11,338 nucleotides of DNA from Verrucomicrobiales bacterium (GTDB lineage: Bacteria; Verrucomicrobiota; Verrucomicrobiia; Verrucomicrobiales; Akkermansiaceae), in contig PBTU01000068.1 in NCBI GenBank assembly GCA_002729295.1, positions 3,270 to 14,607 of the forward strand, given 5' to 3'. Both the position numbers and the translations under genes were made by a program. The notes beneath the pieces are model-generated. The model was not told the origin of the DNA and ran no database searches. It saw only the letters and a list, made by a program, of their open reading frames with translations. This document shows positions 1-7,591 of this stretch, in pieces (positions within the stretch are counted from its first letter, which is position 1; each line of letters opens with the position of its first letter).

Positions 1-1293
1 GAGTTTTTTGATGAGCATGTTCTTGAACCAGACTTGATTGCCGTGATCCTGGAGAAGAACCGGCCCGGTCCAACTTCCAAAGCCTTTGTTTTTCTTATAC
101 TTGCTCTTTCCAAATTGCTTCTTCCAAATCTCGGATCCGTATTCGATTTCAGCAACCATTTTCCCATTCAGGAAATGCTGAAGAAGATTCCCTTCCGCGA
201 TAATCTTGCCAGTATTCCATTCACCTGCCGGTTTAAGTTCCCGGTCTGCGGGAGCTGCCACCAACTCATACAGAGATCCGGCGCGATGAGTCGGATTCTT
301 ATTGTCGTTGTGCTTCTCGTCATCAAGCACCTGATATTCAAGGCCCAGTGATCCGCGCGTGCGATATTTCACCCCGCTGTTTCCCTTCTCGGAAATTTTC
401 CAATCGAAGGTGAGTTCAAAGTCTTTGAATTTCTCCTTGGTCGCGATGTCCCCGGATTTTTTGCTGCGGGTCACCACTCCCTCCTTGATCGACCAACCCT
501 CCGGAACGGGCTTCCCGTTTGTTCTGGCCCAGGCAGAGAAATCTCCGGATGCGAAAAGGTCCACTGGTTTGGATTCGCCCAAATCCTGAATCCGCACATT
601 TCGCCAGTGAATCTGTCCCGCTTTACCTCCATGCACCTGTAATCCAATGAAACCATCACTCCGCTCGTCATTGACGAGATGCGAACATGGTATGCCGTTG
701 ATCCAGGTCTTGATCACATTTCCTTTAGCTGAAACCGTCATGCGATTCCACCCTTTGAGATCTTTAATCGCAGCGAGAGCGGCATCATGCACCCCAGGCT
801 TGCTGAAAGGATACTTCCACCCGCCCATCGCCTCACCATAGATTCCACCGGTCCAACGACGGTCGGAATTATCCATCTCGCTCTGGTAACCGAATACCCG
901 TGCGAAGCCATTTTTATCAGTCTCCTTGGTCGCAGCCCGGAACATCACGCCGGAATTACCAGGAACCTCCCACTTGAATTCCGTGGTAAAGACAAAGTCC
1001 CCGAAATTTCTATCGGTGCAGAGAAAGCTATTCGGTTGCCCCGGAACACAAGTCCCCACGATGGAGCCGTCCCTCGCTTCGAACTTCATCTTACCGCCCT
1101 TAATCGACCATCCAGTGAGATCCTTCTGATTGAAGAGATCGGTAAATCCATCTACCTTCAAATCAGGTTCGGCATCTTTATTTTCGAGAAGCGTCGAAGG
1201 ATCAATCCCCTTGGGCCAATTTTTCTTCTTCTGAGCGGAGAGCATCGGAGTGCTGACCAGGAACACACCAAGCAGTAGTTTCGTTGTCATCAT
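1..1293 (-). CDS. Secreted tandem DUF1080 (3-keto-disaccharide hydrolase family) protein, 3' end cut
   Basis: Reading the minus strand from ATG at 1293 gives 431 open codons to the window edge. Residues 1-20 form a signal peptide (MTTKLLLGVFLVSTPMLSA, then QKKKN), so the product is exported. Two DUF1080 beta-sandwich domains follow. The first spans about 48-236: GFTDLFNQKDLTGW, EFKWEVPGNSGVMFR, WING, GFIGLQVHGG and IHWRNVRI. The second spans about 243-431: DLFASGDFSAW, NSGVKYR, LEYQVLDDEKHND, GEWN, FLNGK, LLQDHGNQVWFKNM. The second domain looks complete, so probably only the last codons and the stop are missing. The family (PF06439) includes 3-keto-disaccharide hydrolases; the substrate here is unknown. 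A second ATG lies at 1290 (MM start) and either could be used; neither has a clear Shine-Dalgarno. It is divergent from the CotH-like gene at 1561. Confidence 0.9.
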   Translation of the reverse strand, partial: MMTTKLLLGVFLVSTPMLSAQKKKNWPKGIDPSTLLENKDAEPDLKVDGFTDLFNQKDLTGWSIKGGKMKFEARDGSIVGTCVPGQPNSFLCTDRNFGDFVFTTEFKWEVPGNSGVMFRAATKETDKNGFARVFGYQSEMDNSDRRWTGGIYGEAMGGWKYPFSKPGVHDAALAAIKDLKGWNRMTVSAKGNVIKTWINGIPCSHLVNDERSDGFIGLQVHGGKAGQIHWRNVRIQDLGESKPVDLFASGDFSAWARTNGKPVPEGWSIKEGVVTRSKKSGDIATKEKFKDFELTFDWKISEKGNSGVKYRTRGSLGLEYQVLDDEKHNDNKNPTHRAGSLYELVAAPADRELKPAGEWNTGKIIAEGNLLQHFLNGKMVAEIEYGSEIWKKQFGKSKYKKNKGFGSWTGPVLLQDHGNQVWFKNMLIKKL

Positions 1294-1307
1294 AAGATTT
1301 TCGAATT

Positions 1308-1327
1308 GGGGCGTATCAATACGCCCC
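1308..1327. repeat. Perfect 20-base inverted repeat upstream of the DUF1080 gene
   Basis: GGGGCGTATCAATACGCCCC has two perfectly complementary 9-base arms around CA. It lies 14 bases upstream of the minus-strand ATG at 1293. As DNA it could be an operator. In the minus-strand transcript it would be a strong GC-rich hairpin just ahead of the start codon and could affect mRNA stability or initiation. Neither side has a T-run, so it does not look like an intrinsic terminator. The role is inferred. Confidence 0.5.
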
Positions 1328-1393
1328 CCGTCTGACAACCCTCCAGAGAAAAATCATTCTGTATCAAAAGGCCGTTTCGCATCCACCATACTG

Positions 1394-1412
1394 GGATCTT
1401 CAGGAAAGATCC
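1394..1412. repeat. Perfect inverted repeat, 7-base arms with 5-base spacer
   Basis: GGATCTT, then CAGGA, then AAGATCC form a perfect inverted repeat in the divergent intergenic region. No T-run follows and both flanking genes point away, so a terminator is unlikely. A regulator binding site is possible. Arms of 7 bases can arise by chance, so confidence is low. Confidence 0.35.
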
Positions 1413-1448
1413 GATAATTTTGATAGTTAGGCTGCCGAATACCCAAAT

Positions 1449-1475
1449 GGCGCGTCTTCCCTCGGCGCGTATAAT
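1449..1475 (+). promoter_or_regulatory. Possible promoter -10 box with GGCGCGT direct repeats
   Basis: TATAAT at 1470-1475 matches the sigma-70 -10 consensus and points toward the CotH-like gene, implying a leader of about 80 bases. No good -35 hexamer is present 16-18 bases upstream. Instead that position is occupied by the first of two GGCGCGT copies (1449-1455 and 1464-1470, 15 bases start to start), which could be an activator site replacing the -35. The repeat and the hexamer are seen; the promoter function is inferred. Confidence 0.35.
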
Positions 1476-1560
1476 AAACTCTCTCCTTTATTGCGCCTGC
1501 CATTTATCCATCATCTCTAAACTTGCATGAATATGATGGTGGCCGTAAATTCCCTACAGA

Positions 1561-4500
1561 ATGCGCGCACTCTTTTTAGCCATCTTGCTTGGATTTCCCC
1601 GGCTTGTGACTGCGGCAACAGATCATCTTGTTTCTTACTGGAATCTTGATTCAAACTTAAACGATTCAGCCTCGGCCGGTGTCGTAACGGACGACGGATT
1701 GTTCGTTAACGCCAATTCTTTTTCCTCCGGCGTCTTCGAGGAGGCGATCCAACTCAATGGGGCCAATTACGTTACCGTTCCCAATGGAGCCGACAACAAC
1801 GGCGGAAACGGAGAATCCATCACGGTCTCGGTTTGGTTCCGCACCGACGGCTTTGACAACGACTGGGCCACCCTAGTGGGACATGACAATAGCGGCGAAT
1901 GGAACATGTCCCGCGAAAAAAATAAGAACACGATGTATTGGGCCGGCGGATCGGCGGGCATTAAAGCGACCGCCATCGATGTCACCGACGGAGTCTGGCG
2001 CCATGCCGTAGGGGTCGGAGCCTGGGGGAAGCCCACCCGTCTCTATATCGACGGCGTGCTCCAAGTCACCGGGACCAATTCCTACCTCAATCCCGGGTCA
2101 AGCCGCCCCTTCATGATTGGCAACAATCCCGCCCACCTGAGTCGCTCCTGGACGGGAGATGTCGATGACGTGGGCATCTTTGACATTGAACTCAGCGCGC
2201 TTCAGGTCGCCGCCATTTACGACCTCGCGAACGATCCCGAATTCTCGTACCCGCTCGATGAAGTGAATCTGGTCTTTCAAGCCTACGATGACGGGCCCGG
2301 CGGTTTTGTCGTAATTCGCAATGGTCGATGGGATCGTGTTGCCGCCGACCCGGCCGACGGACGCACTTTTATTGAACTGGGCCCCGATGGCTCGGGAGTC
2401 GCAGGACAAACCGCGCCGGAAGTGATCACCTTCACAAGCAACCGGGTTCTTATTCCTGAAGGATTTGAAATAGCCTTTGCATGGGAAGTCGAAAGCGCCA
2501 CCACCACCGTCGTAATCGACCAGGGAGTTGGCGATGTCACCGCCCAAACCACTGCCGGAATGGGAAGTTTCACCTTCTACCCCGGCCCATCCAGCGAAAC
2601 GACTTTCACCATTTCCGCAACCGCCCCAAACGGACTCGTCGCAACAAAGACCCTTGCGATTCAAACGACAGATCAACCGCTTCTCGATAGCTTTACCGTG
2701 AGCCCGCAAACGGTAGGATCAGGAGATGATGTCACCGTGAGTTGGATCGTTCTCAATGCCACTACAGTGACACTCAACGGCAACCCCGTCGCAAGCGCGG
2801 AAACACAGACCCTCCCGGTTAACGAACTCACTTCATTCGTCCTCGATGCCAGCAATGCCAACGGTTCGCTTCAAGAGACAAGGTTTGGGGTCGTTTCACC
2901 ACCGGGCGAGCCGGTCCTCACCGAATTTCTGGCTTCTAATATCGATGGACTTCTCGACGAGGAGAGCGACGACAGCGACTGGATTCAAATCAGCAACCCC
3001 ACCCAATTTGATGTCGTCATCGATGGCTCCTACTACATCACCGACGACCCACTCGATCTCACAAAATGGCAGATTCCCTCGCAGACTATCAGCCCGGGGA
3101 ACTCCATCGTCATTTTTGCTTCAGGAAAAACTTTACCAACTCACGCCAACTTCAGCCTCAAGACCGAAGGGGAATACCTCGCCCTCGTCAAAGTCGATGG
3201 CGGCAATACCATCCTCACGGAATTTAACGACTACCCGCGGCAATTCAACAATCTCTCCTACGGTCTCGCGGCGGATTTTTCCCAGCGGCTCTATTACCGC
3301 AACCCAACTCCTAGCGCAGAGAATTCCGGCGAGTCGTTCAGCGATTACGTGAAGGACACCTCCTTCTCTATTGACCGTGGCATTTACGACTCCGCGCAGA
3401 TGGTAGAAATCACAACCCTCACCCCTGGTGCGGAGATTTACTATACAACCGACGGATCCGAACCCAGCGCTACTTCAGGAATCCTCTACAACTCACCTAT
3501 TTCAATCATCACTACGACCACGCTCAGAGCGATCGCGGTCAAAGACGATTTCGTGTCATCGAACATTGATACCCATACCTACATTTTCCCCGGTGATGTC
3601 CTCAGTCAAAACGCAACACCCCTCGGCTTTCCCATCGGCCCCGTGGGCGGACACGTTCTCGACTATGAAATGAGCGATGCCTCGTTTGCCGGAACCACCG
3701 ACGGACAGATCCTCGATTCCCTTTCCAACATCCCCTCCTTATCCATCGTCACTGATCAGGACAATCTCTTTGGCCTGGAAGAAGGCATCTATATTAACTC
3801 CGAAGAACGCGGAAGAGAATGGGAACGCCCCGCCTCCATGGAAATGATTCTCCCCCCCGGATATAACCACCCCGATGGACTGCTCACCGGCTTCCAATCG
3901 GATTTTGGCCTGCGCATTCGAGGAGGCGCATCCCGCAGTCTTGCCAACCCAAAACACGCATTCCGGGCCTACTTCCGCAAAGACTACGGCCAACGAACCC
4001 TGAACTTCCCCCTCTTCGGAAACGAGGGCACGGACGAATTCAAGAAGATCGATCTTCGGACACCCCAAAACTACAGTTGGTCGCTAAAAAAACGCCAAAG
4101 TGGCCTTAATGCCAACGAGGACAACAGCTACAAGAACACCTTCCTTCGTGAAGTCCTCACCCGCGATCTTCAGGCGGACCTCGATCAACCTTACACCCGC
4201 TCGCGCTACTACAATCTCTATTTGAACGGACTTTATTGGGGCGTCTACATGACCCAAGAGCGCCCCGGTGATGACTTCGGCGATTCATATCTGGGAGAAG
4301 ACAATGAAGACTTCGACACTTTGAAGTCATCCGGAAATCAAGGCGACTACACCACTGAATTTTCCGACGGCAATTCCACCGATTGGGAAACGACCTACAA
4401 CCTCGCCATTGATGTTTCCAAAGACGCCGCCAGTAACAACTCCTCCTATTTCGAACTTCAGGGACTCGACTCATCCGGAGCACGTGACACGAACCTTCCG

Positions 4501-6225
4501 GTCTATCTCGATGTCGACAACCTCATCGATTACCATCTCCTCGTTTTTTACAGCGGTTCCTTCGACGGACCTCTCTCCGCCTTCAATCCCATCGTGGCAT
4601 CCAACAATTGGTTTGGCGTTCGCAACCGCACCCGAGATGACCGGGGTTGGACCTTTTTAATTCACGACGCCGAACACAGTCTGGGATCCTGGCCCAGCAA
4701 CACCGCCGATCGCACCGGACCGATTTGGGGAGGCACTGTGGCTCAACAGGAAAGCATCGAACGCTCCAACCCGCAATACATCCATCAATATCTCGCCAAC
4801 AACAACGAGTATAAAATCCGCTTTGCCGACGCCGCGCAAAGGGAATTCTTCAACTCGGGAGCCTTGACCAACGAATCCGTCCTGGGACGATTGGCTACGC
4901 GAAAAAACACCGTGGCCGATGTCATCAATGCCGAAGCCGCCCGCTGGGGCGACGCCCAGGATTCCAATCAATCCCTCAAGCGCACTGATTGGGTCAATGC
5001 CGTTTCCAATCTTGAAGACTGGATCGATGACCGAAACCTCACCGTTTTAGCACAACTGAAAGCCGATGGACTTTTCCCGACCACCGAGGCTCCGATCTTC
5101 AACCAGCACGGCGGACTCATCTCCACTGGATTTTTCCTAAATATCGCCAACCCAAATGCTGGAGGATTAATCTACTATACAACCGACGGCAGCGACCCGC
5201 GCGAAATCGGAGGCGGAATCAATCCGACCGCCGTCCAAGCAAGCAGCTTCCTCATCAACACCTCCCAAATCATCAATGCCCGCATCAGGATCAGTGACAG
5301 CGACTGGTCAGCCTTGAGCTCCGCCGAGTTCCTCGTCGCCACCAATCCCGCGCCCGGCGATCTCATCATCAGCGAGATCAACTACCATCCCTATGATCCT
5401 ACTCCGGGAGAAATCAATGCAGGATGGATCAGCGATGAGGATTTTGAATTCATCGAAATCACCAACACCTCGGCATCCCCAGTCGACCTCAGTAACATCT
5501 CGATTGCCAATGAAGTGAACTATTCCTTCTCCGAACTCGAAGACTTCAATGAACGCGTCATTACAATTGGGGGTCGTATCGTGATCCCGCGCAAACCAAG
5601 CGCCTTCGCTGAACGCTATCCCGGAATTTCCACTATCGGGAATTACGAAGAAAAACTCTCCAACGACACCGGAACCATCGAGCTCCGGGAAAATGACAAC
5701 ACCATCCTCTTTTCAGTCACCTATCAAGACGATGCCGGTTGGCCGAGTGATGCCGATGGCTTGGGAAACACGCTCATTCTAAGAAACCCATCCGCTCCCA
5801 ACGATCAGACCTCCTGGCGTATCAGCACCGAAACCGGAGGCAACCCCGGCACCTCCGATAGTGATCCCTTCACCGGAGACGCCAATGGAGACAGCAATGG
5901 GAACGGCATCACTAATCTCATCGAACACACCCTTCGGGACACCACCGGAACTTACCTTCCTCCCATCCTCGGCATGATAAACTTCGACAACGGAAGCGGG
6001 CCTGAAGACTACCATACTTTGACATTTACCTACTACCATCCGGTCGACAACGTCACCACTAAAGCCCAATTCTCAACCGACTTGACCACCTGGCCCGATG
6101 ATCAAACGGAGCTCACCTCCCTGACCGTCAATCCGGATTATACCGTCACCGTAACTTACCGCTCAATGTCCCCGATATCGGATAACGAAAAAGGATTCTT
6201 CAGAGTAAAAGTCACCGTCAACTAA
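1561..6225 (+). CDS. Giant secreted LamG / lamin-tail / CotH-kinase-like surface protein
   Basis: This 1554-residue protein has a signal peptide (MRALFLAILLGFPRLVTA, cleaved near residue 18). Domains in rough order: LamG-type lectin fold 22-223; two Ig-like segments 288-368 and 373-445; lamin-tail domain 449-590; chitobiase C-terminal-like segment 602-677 (IYYTTDGSEP); CotH-kinase-like core about 727-1165, with LRIRGGASR, PKHAFRAYFRKDYG, NLYLNGLYWGVYMTQERP and FLIHDAEHSLG near 1030-1041; a second chitobiase-like segment 1176-1260 (IYYTTDGSDP); a second lamin-tail domain 1266-1413 (ISEINYHPYD); a dockerin-like calcium loop at 1440-1455 (GDANGDSNGNGITNL); and a beta-rich C-terminal module ending FFRVKVTV. 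The likely role is a cell-surface or secreted adhesin or glycan-interacting protein, with possible protein-kinase activity through the CotH core. The substrate is unknown. I see no cysteine. The ATG has no Shine-Dalgarno. Confidence 0.9.
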   Translation: MRALFLAILLGFPRLVTAATDHLVSYWNLDSNLNDSASAGVVTDDGLFVNANSFSSGVFEEAIQLNGANYVTVPNGADNNGGNGESITVSVWFRTDGFDNDWATLVGHDNSGEWNMSREKNKNTMYWAGGSAGIKATAIDVTDGVWRHAVGVGAWGKPTRLYIDGVLQVTGTNSYLNPGSSRPFMIGNNPAHLSRSWTGDVDDVGIFDIELSALQVAAIYDLANDPEFSYPLDEVNLVFQAYDDGPGGFVVIRNGRWDRVAADPADGRTFIELGPDGSGVAGQTAPEVITFTSNRVLIPEGFEIAFAWEVESATTTVVIDQGVGDVTAQTTAGMGSFTFYPGPSSETTFTISATAPNGLVATKTLAIQTTDQPLLDSFTVSPQTVGSGDDVTVSWIVLNATTVTLNGNPVASAETQTLPVNELTSFVLDASNANGSLQETRFGVVSPPGEPVLTEFLASNIDGLLDEESDDSDWIQISNPTQFDVVIDGSYYITDDPLDLTKWQIPSQTISPGNSIVIFASGKTLPTHANFSLKTEGEYLALVKVDGGNTILTEFNDYPRQFNNLSYGLAADFSQRLYYRNPTPSAENSGESFSDYVKDTSFSIDRGIYDSAQMVEITTLTPGAEIYYTTDGSEPSATSGILYNSPISIITTTTLRAIAVKDDFVSSNIDTHTYIFPGDVLSQNATPLGFPIGPVGGHVLDYEMSDASFAGTTDGQILDSLSNIPSLSIVTDQDNLFGLEEGIYINSEERGREWERPASMEMILPPGYNHPDGLLTGFQSDFGLRIRGGASRSLANPKHAFRAYFRKDYGQRTLNFPLFGNEGTDEFKKIDLRTPQNYSWSLKKRQSGLNANEDNSYKNTFLREVLTRDLQADLDQPYTRSRYYNLYLNGLYWGVYMTQERPGDDFGDSYLGEDNEDFDTLKSSGNQGDYTTEFSDGNSTDWETTYNLAIDVSKDAASNNSSYFELQGLDSSGARDTNLPVYLDVDNLIDYHLLVFYSGSFDGPLSAFNPIVASNNWFGVRNRTRDDRGWTFLIHDAEHSLGSWPSNTADRTGPIWGGTVAQQESIERSNPQYIHQYLANNNEYKIRFADAAQREFFNSGALTNESVLGRLATRKNTVADVINAEAARWGDAQDSNQSLKRTDWVNAVSNLEDWIDDRNLTVLAQLKADGLFPTTEAPIFNQHGGLISTGFFLNIANPNAGGLIYYTTDGSDPREIGGGINPTAVQASSFLINTSQIINARIRISDSDWSALSSAEFLVATNPAPGDLIISEINYHPYDPTPGEINAGWISDEDFEFIEITNTSASPVDLSNISIANEVNYSFSELEDFNERVITIGGRIVIPRKPSAFAERYPGISTIGNYEEKLSNDTGTIELRENDNTILFSVTYQDDAGWPSDADGLGNTLILRNPSAPNDQTSWRISTETGGNPGTSDSDPFTGDANGDSNGNGITNLIEHTLRDTTGTYLPPILGMINFDNGSGPEDYHTLTFTYYHPVDNVTTKAQFSTDLTTWPDDQTELTSLTVNPDYTVTVTYRSMSPISDNEKGFFRVKVTVN
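3439..3455 (+). repeat. 17-base repeat encoding YYTTDG, copy 1
   Basis: TACTATACAACCGACGG is identical to the copy at 5173-5189 in the same gene and the same frame. Each copy sits at the signature of a chitobiase C-terminal-like segment on either side of the CotH core. The codon-level identity suggests segment duplication or recombination within the gene, though the surrounding sequence has diverged. Confidence 0.6.
5173..5189 (+). repeat. 17-base repeat encoding YYTTDG, copy 2
   Basis: This is the second identical copy of TACTATACAACCGACGG, in the chitobiase-like segment after the CotH core. It pairs with 3439-3455. Confidence 0.6.
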
Positions 6226-6287
6226 GGCAATTAACCTGCATTAACCACTTGACCGTTCCGCCCTCATACCGCAACAAAGTTACCCTA

Positions 6288-7163
6288 ATGAAAGCAGCGT
6301 TCTCTTTCTTTTTCCTCCTTACTTTGGGTGCTCAGGCTCTCGAGGTCGCCTCCCTGCACCCAATTCTCACCGACATGCTCAAGCAAGTTGGTGGCAATCG
6401 CCTACAGATCACCGAAGTCGGCAAGCCCGGGATGAACGTCCATTACTTCCAGCCACGAGCCAGCGACATTCGCCAGATGTCCAAAGCCCGTCTGATCTTC
6501 GCCTCCGGAAAAAAGCTCGAACCCTACCTTGGCGATCTCGAAGACAGCCTCGGCGCCCACCAAGTCATCATTCAGGTCGGCCACACCATTCCCTCCCAGA
6601 AAATCTCCCCGAAGGATCAAATCTACGCCTGTTGCCCCCATCATGCTGAAGGAGGTATCGACCCCCACTGGTGGCACAACGTCAGCAATATGGAACGCGC
6701 CGTTCGCGTCATCGAAAAGAAGCTTATCGCCGCCGATACAGCCGGCTCCGCAATTTACAAAGCGAACGCCAAAACCACCATTGAACGCCTTCGCAAGCTG
6801 GACGCCTGGGTCAAAGCCATGGTTGCCACCATTCCCAAATCAAAACGCCATCTCGTCACGGCCCACGCCGCCTTTGGATACTTCTGCAAAGCCTACGGAT
6901 TCAAAGCGACATTCGTGCAAGGTCTGAGCGCCAAAGGAGAGGTCCCGGCCCAGCAACTCGCGATTTCAATTCGCCAATTACAGGCTGAAAAAATCCCTAC
7001 CGTCTTTCCTGAAAAATCGGCCAACCCAAAAATCCTCGCCCAGATTGCTCGTCAATCCGGAGCTCAAATCGGCAAGCCCCTGATCGCCGATGGTTCGGTC
7101 GCCAACTATCAAAAAATGATCCAGACAAACGTCACCAAAATCGTGGCCGGCCTGAAGAAATGA
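6288..7163 (+). CDS. znuA: Zinc/manganese ABC transporter solute-binding protein (TroA/ZnuA family)
   Basis: This 291-residue periplasmic protein captures Zn2+ or Mn2+ for the permease encoded at 8318. The start chosen is ATG at 6288, because it directly opens a signal peptide (MKAAFSFFFLLTLGAQA, cleaved near 17); the frame continues upstream to a TTG at 6249, but that would bury the signal. Likely metal ligands by family comparison are H52 (NVHYFQP), H127 (DPHWWH), H193 (TAHAAFGYF) and D268 (IADGS). Histidine at the third site differs from the glutamate of PsaA-type manganese proteins, but TroA-like proteins with three His and one Asp can bind either metal, so specificity is open and the symbol is provisional. 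The usual long His-rich loop is replaced by a short CCPHH at 115-119. Its stop overlaps the next start as ATGA. Confidence 0.92.
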   Translation: MKAAFSFFFLLTLGAQALEVASLHPILTDMLKQVGGNRLQITEVGKPGMNVHYFQPRASDIRQMSKARLIFASGKKLEPYLGDLEDSLGAHQVIIQVGHTIPSQKISPKDQIYACCPHHAEGGIDPHWWHNVSNMERAVRVIEKKLIAADTAGSAIYKANAKTTIERLRKLDAWVKAMVATIPKSKRHLVTAHAAFGYFCKAYGFKATFVQGLSAKGEVPAQQLAISIRQLQAEKIPTVFPEKSANPKILAQIARQSGAQIGKPLIADGSVANYQKMIQTNVTKIVAGLKK

Positions 7164-7591
7164 CCCGTTTTCCCCTCACCTCGACGACTCTGGTGCTGCT
7201 CCCTCTGGCCGCTCTCGCTTGGCCTCTGATAGAAGTCGTCAAACCCGTGGAAATGACTCGCGACCCCATCGTCGAACCCGCGGTTGTCGGAACAACAAAG
7301 CGCGCCGACATTACTCTGCGGGCCGCTCACCCATACTCCTCGGTCGAAGTCACCATCGGAAATTCCGTCTGCAAATTTTCTGCCGACGAAGACTATCGGG
7401 AAATTTTCTTCACTATTCCCGAGTCCGGGAAAATTACGATAAAGGTCTCCGCAATCTGGCCAAAAGATATACCGGAAACCGCTTTGCTCATTTCCCTGGA
7501 GCCCGACCATCTTCTCTCACGATCATTCACTCTCTGGGGCACTGCTAAGGCGACGCAAGAGTTCAATTGTCAGTGGAAGGTGCCCAAATGA
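7160..7591 (+). CDS. Small exported protein of unknown function inside the metal-uptake operon
   Basis: I do not recognise this 143-residue protein. An N-terminal hydrophobic stretch (residues 7-20, LVLLPLAALA, then WPLIE) looks like a signal peptide with an ALA cleavage site, leaving about 123 periplasmic residues. The rest is rich in alternating beta-type segments (ADITLRAA, SVEVTIG, KITIKVSAIW, FTLWG), suggesting a small beta-sandwich. The only two cysteines, C71 and C137, could form a disulfide. The start ATG overlaps the solute-binding protein's stop (ATGA), and its own stop overlaps the ATPase start (ATGA). It is therefore translationally embedded in the transporter operon and plausibly helps metal capture or delivery in the periplasm. 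That role is inferred from context alone. Confidence 0.8.
   Translation: MTRFPLTSTTLVLLPLAALAWPLIEVVKPVEMTRDPIVEPAVVGTTKRADITLRAAHPYSSVEVTIGNSVCKFSADEDYREIFFTIPESGKITIKVSAIWPKDIPETALLISLEPDHLLSRSFTLWGTAKATQEFNCQWKVPK
7575..7580 (+). promoter_or_regulatory. Shine-Dalgarno-like site for the ATPase gene
   Basis: GGAAGG lies 7 bases before the ATG at 7588, within the end of the preceding gene. It supports ATG 7588 over the in-frame TTG at 7567. It is the only clear Shine-Dalgarno match before a start in this window. Confidence 0.5.

Larger units (their letters stand above)
1294..1560. other. Divergent intergenic region with inverted and direct repeats
   Basis: This 267-base region separates two divergently transcribed genes for secreted proteins, so it should hold promoters for both. 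It contains two perfect inverted repeats (1308-1327 and 1394-1412), a direct repeat of GGCGCGT at 1449-1455 and 1464-1470, and a consensus-like TATAAT at 1470-1475. I see no small gene and no RNA gene. An in-frame TAA at 1546-1548 rules out an upstream extension of the gene starting at 1561. Confidence 0.6.

Noticed and set aside
34..1278. Plus-strand open frames at 34-351, 359-589 and 787-1278
   Set aside because: They lie opposite the DUF1080 gene, whose minus-strand frame is continuous for 431 codons with two clear domains.
1308..1412. Intrinsic terminators from the inverted repeats
   Set aside because: No T-run follows on either strand and both flanking genes are transcribed away from the region.
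2098..2709. 203-codon open frame on the minus strand inside the CotH-like gene
   Set aside because: Lies opposite the LamG/Ig-like region, which reads clearly as protein on the plus strand; no recognisable family.
6249..6287. TTG start 39 bases upstream for the solute-binding protein
   Set aside because: It would place 13 polar residues before the signal peptide; ATG 6288 starts the signal directly.
6226..6287. ATTAACC direct repeat (6230-6236 and 6240-6246) as a possible metal-regulator site
   Set aside because: It is a 7-base direct repeat, not the dyad expected for Zur or MntR boxes, and I cannot align it to a known consensus.
7567..7587. TTG start upstream for the ATPase
   Set aside because: ATG 7588 has GGAAGG at good spacing and forms an ATGA overlap; the upstream residues match no family start.
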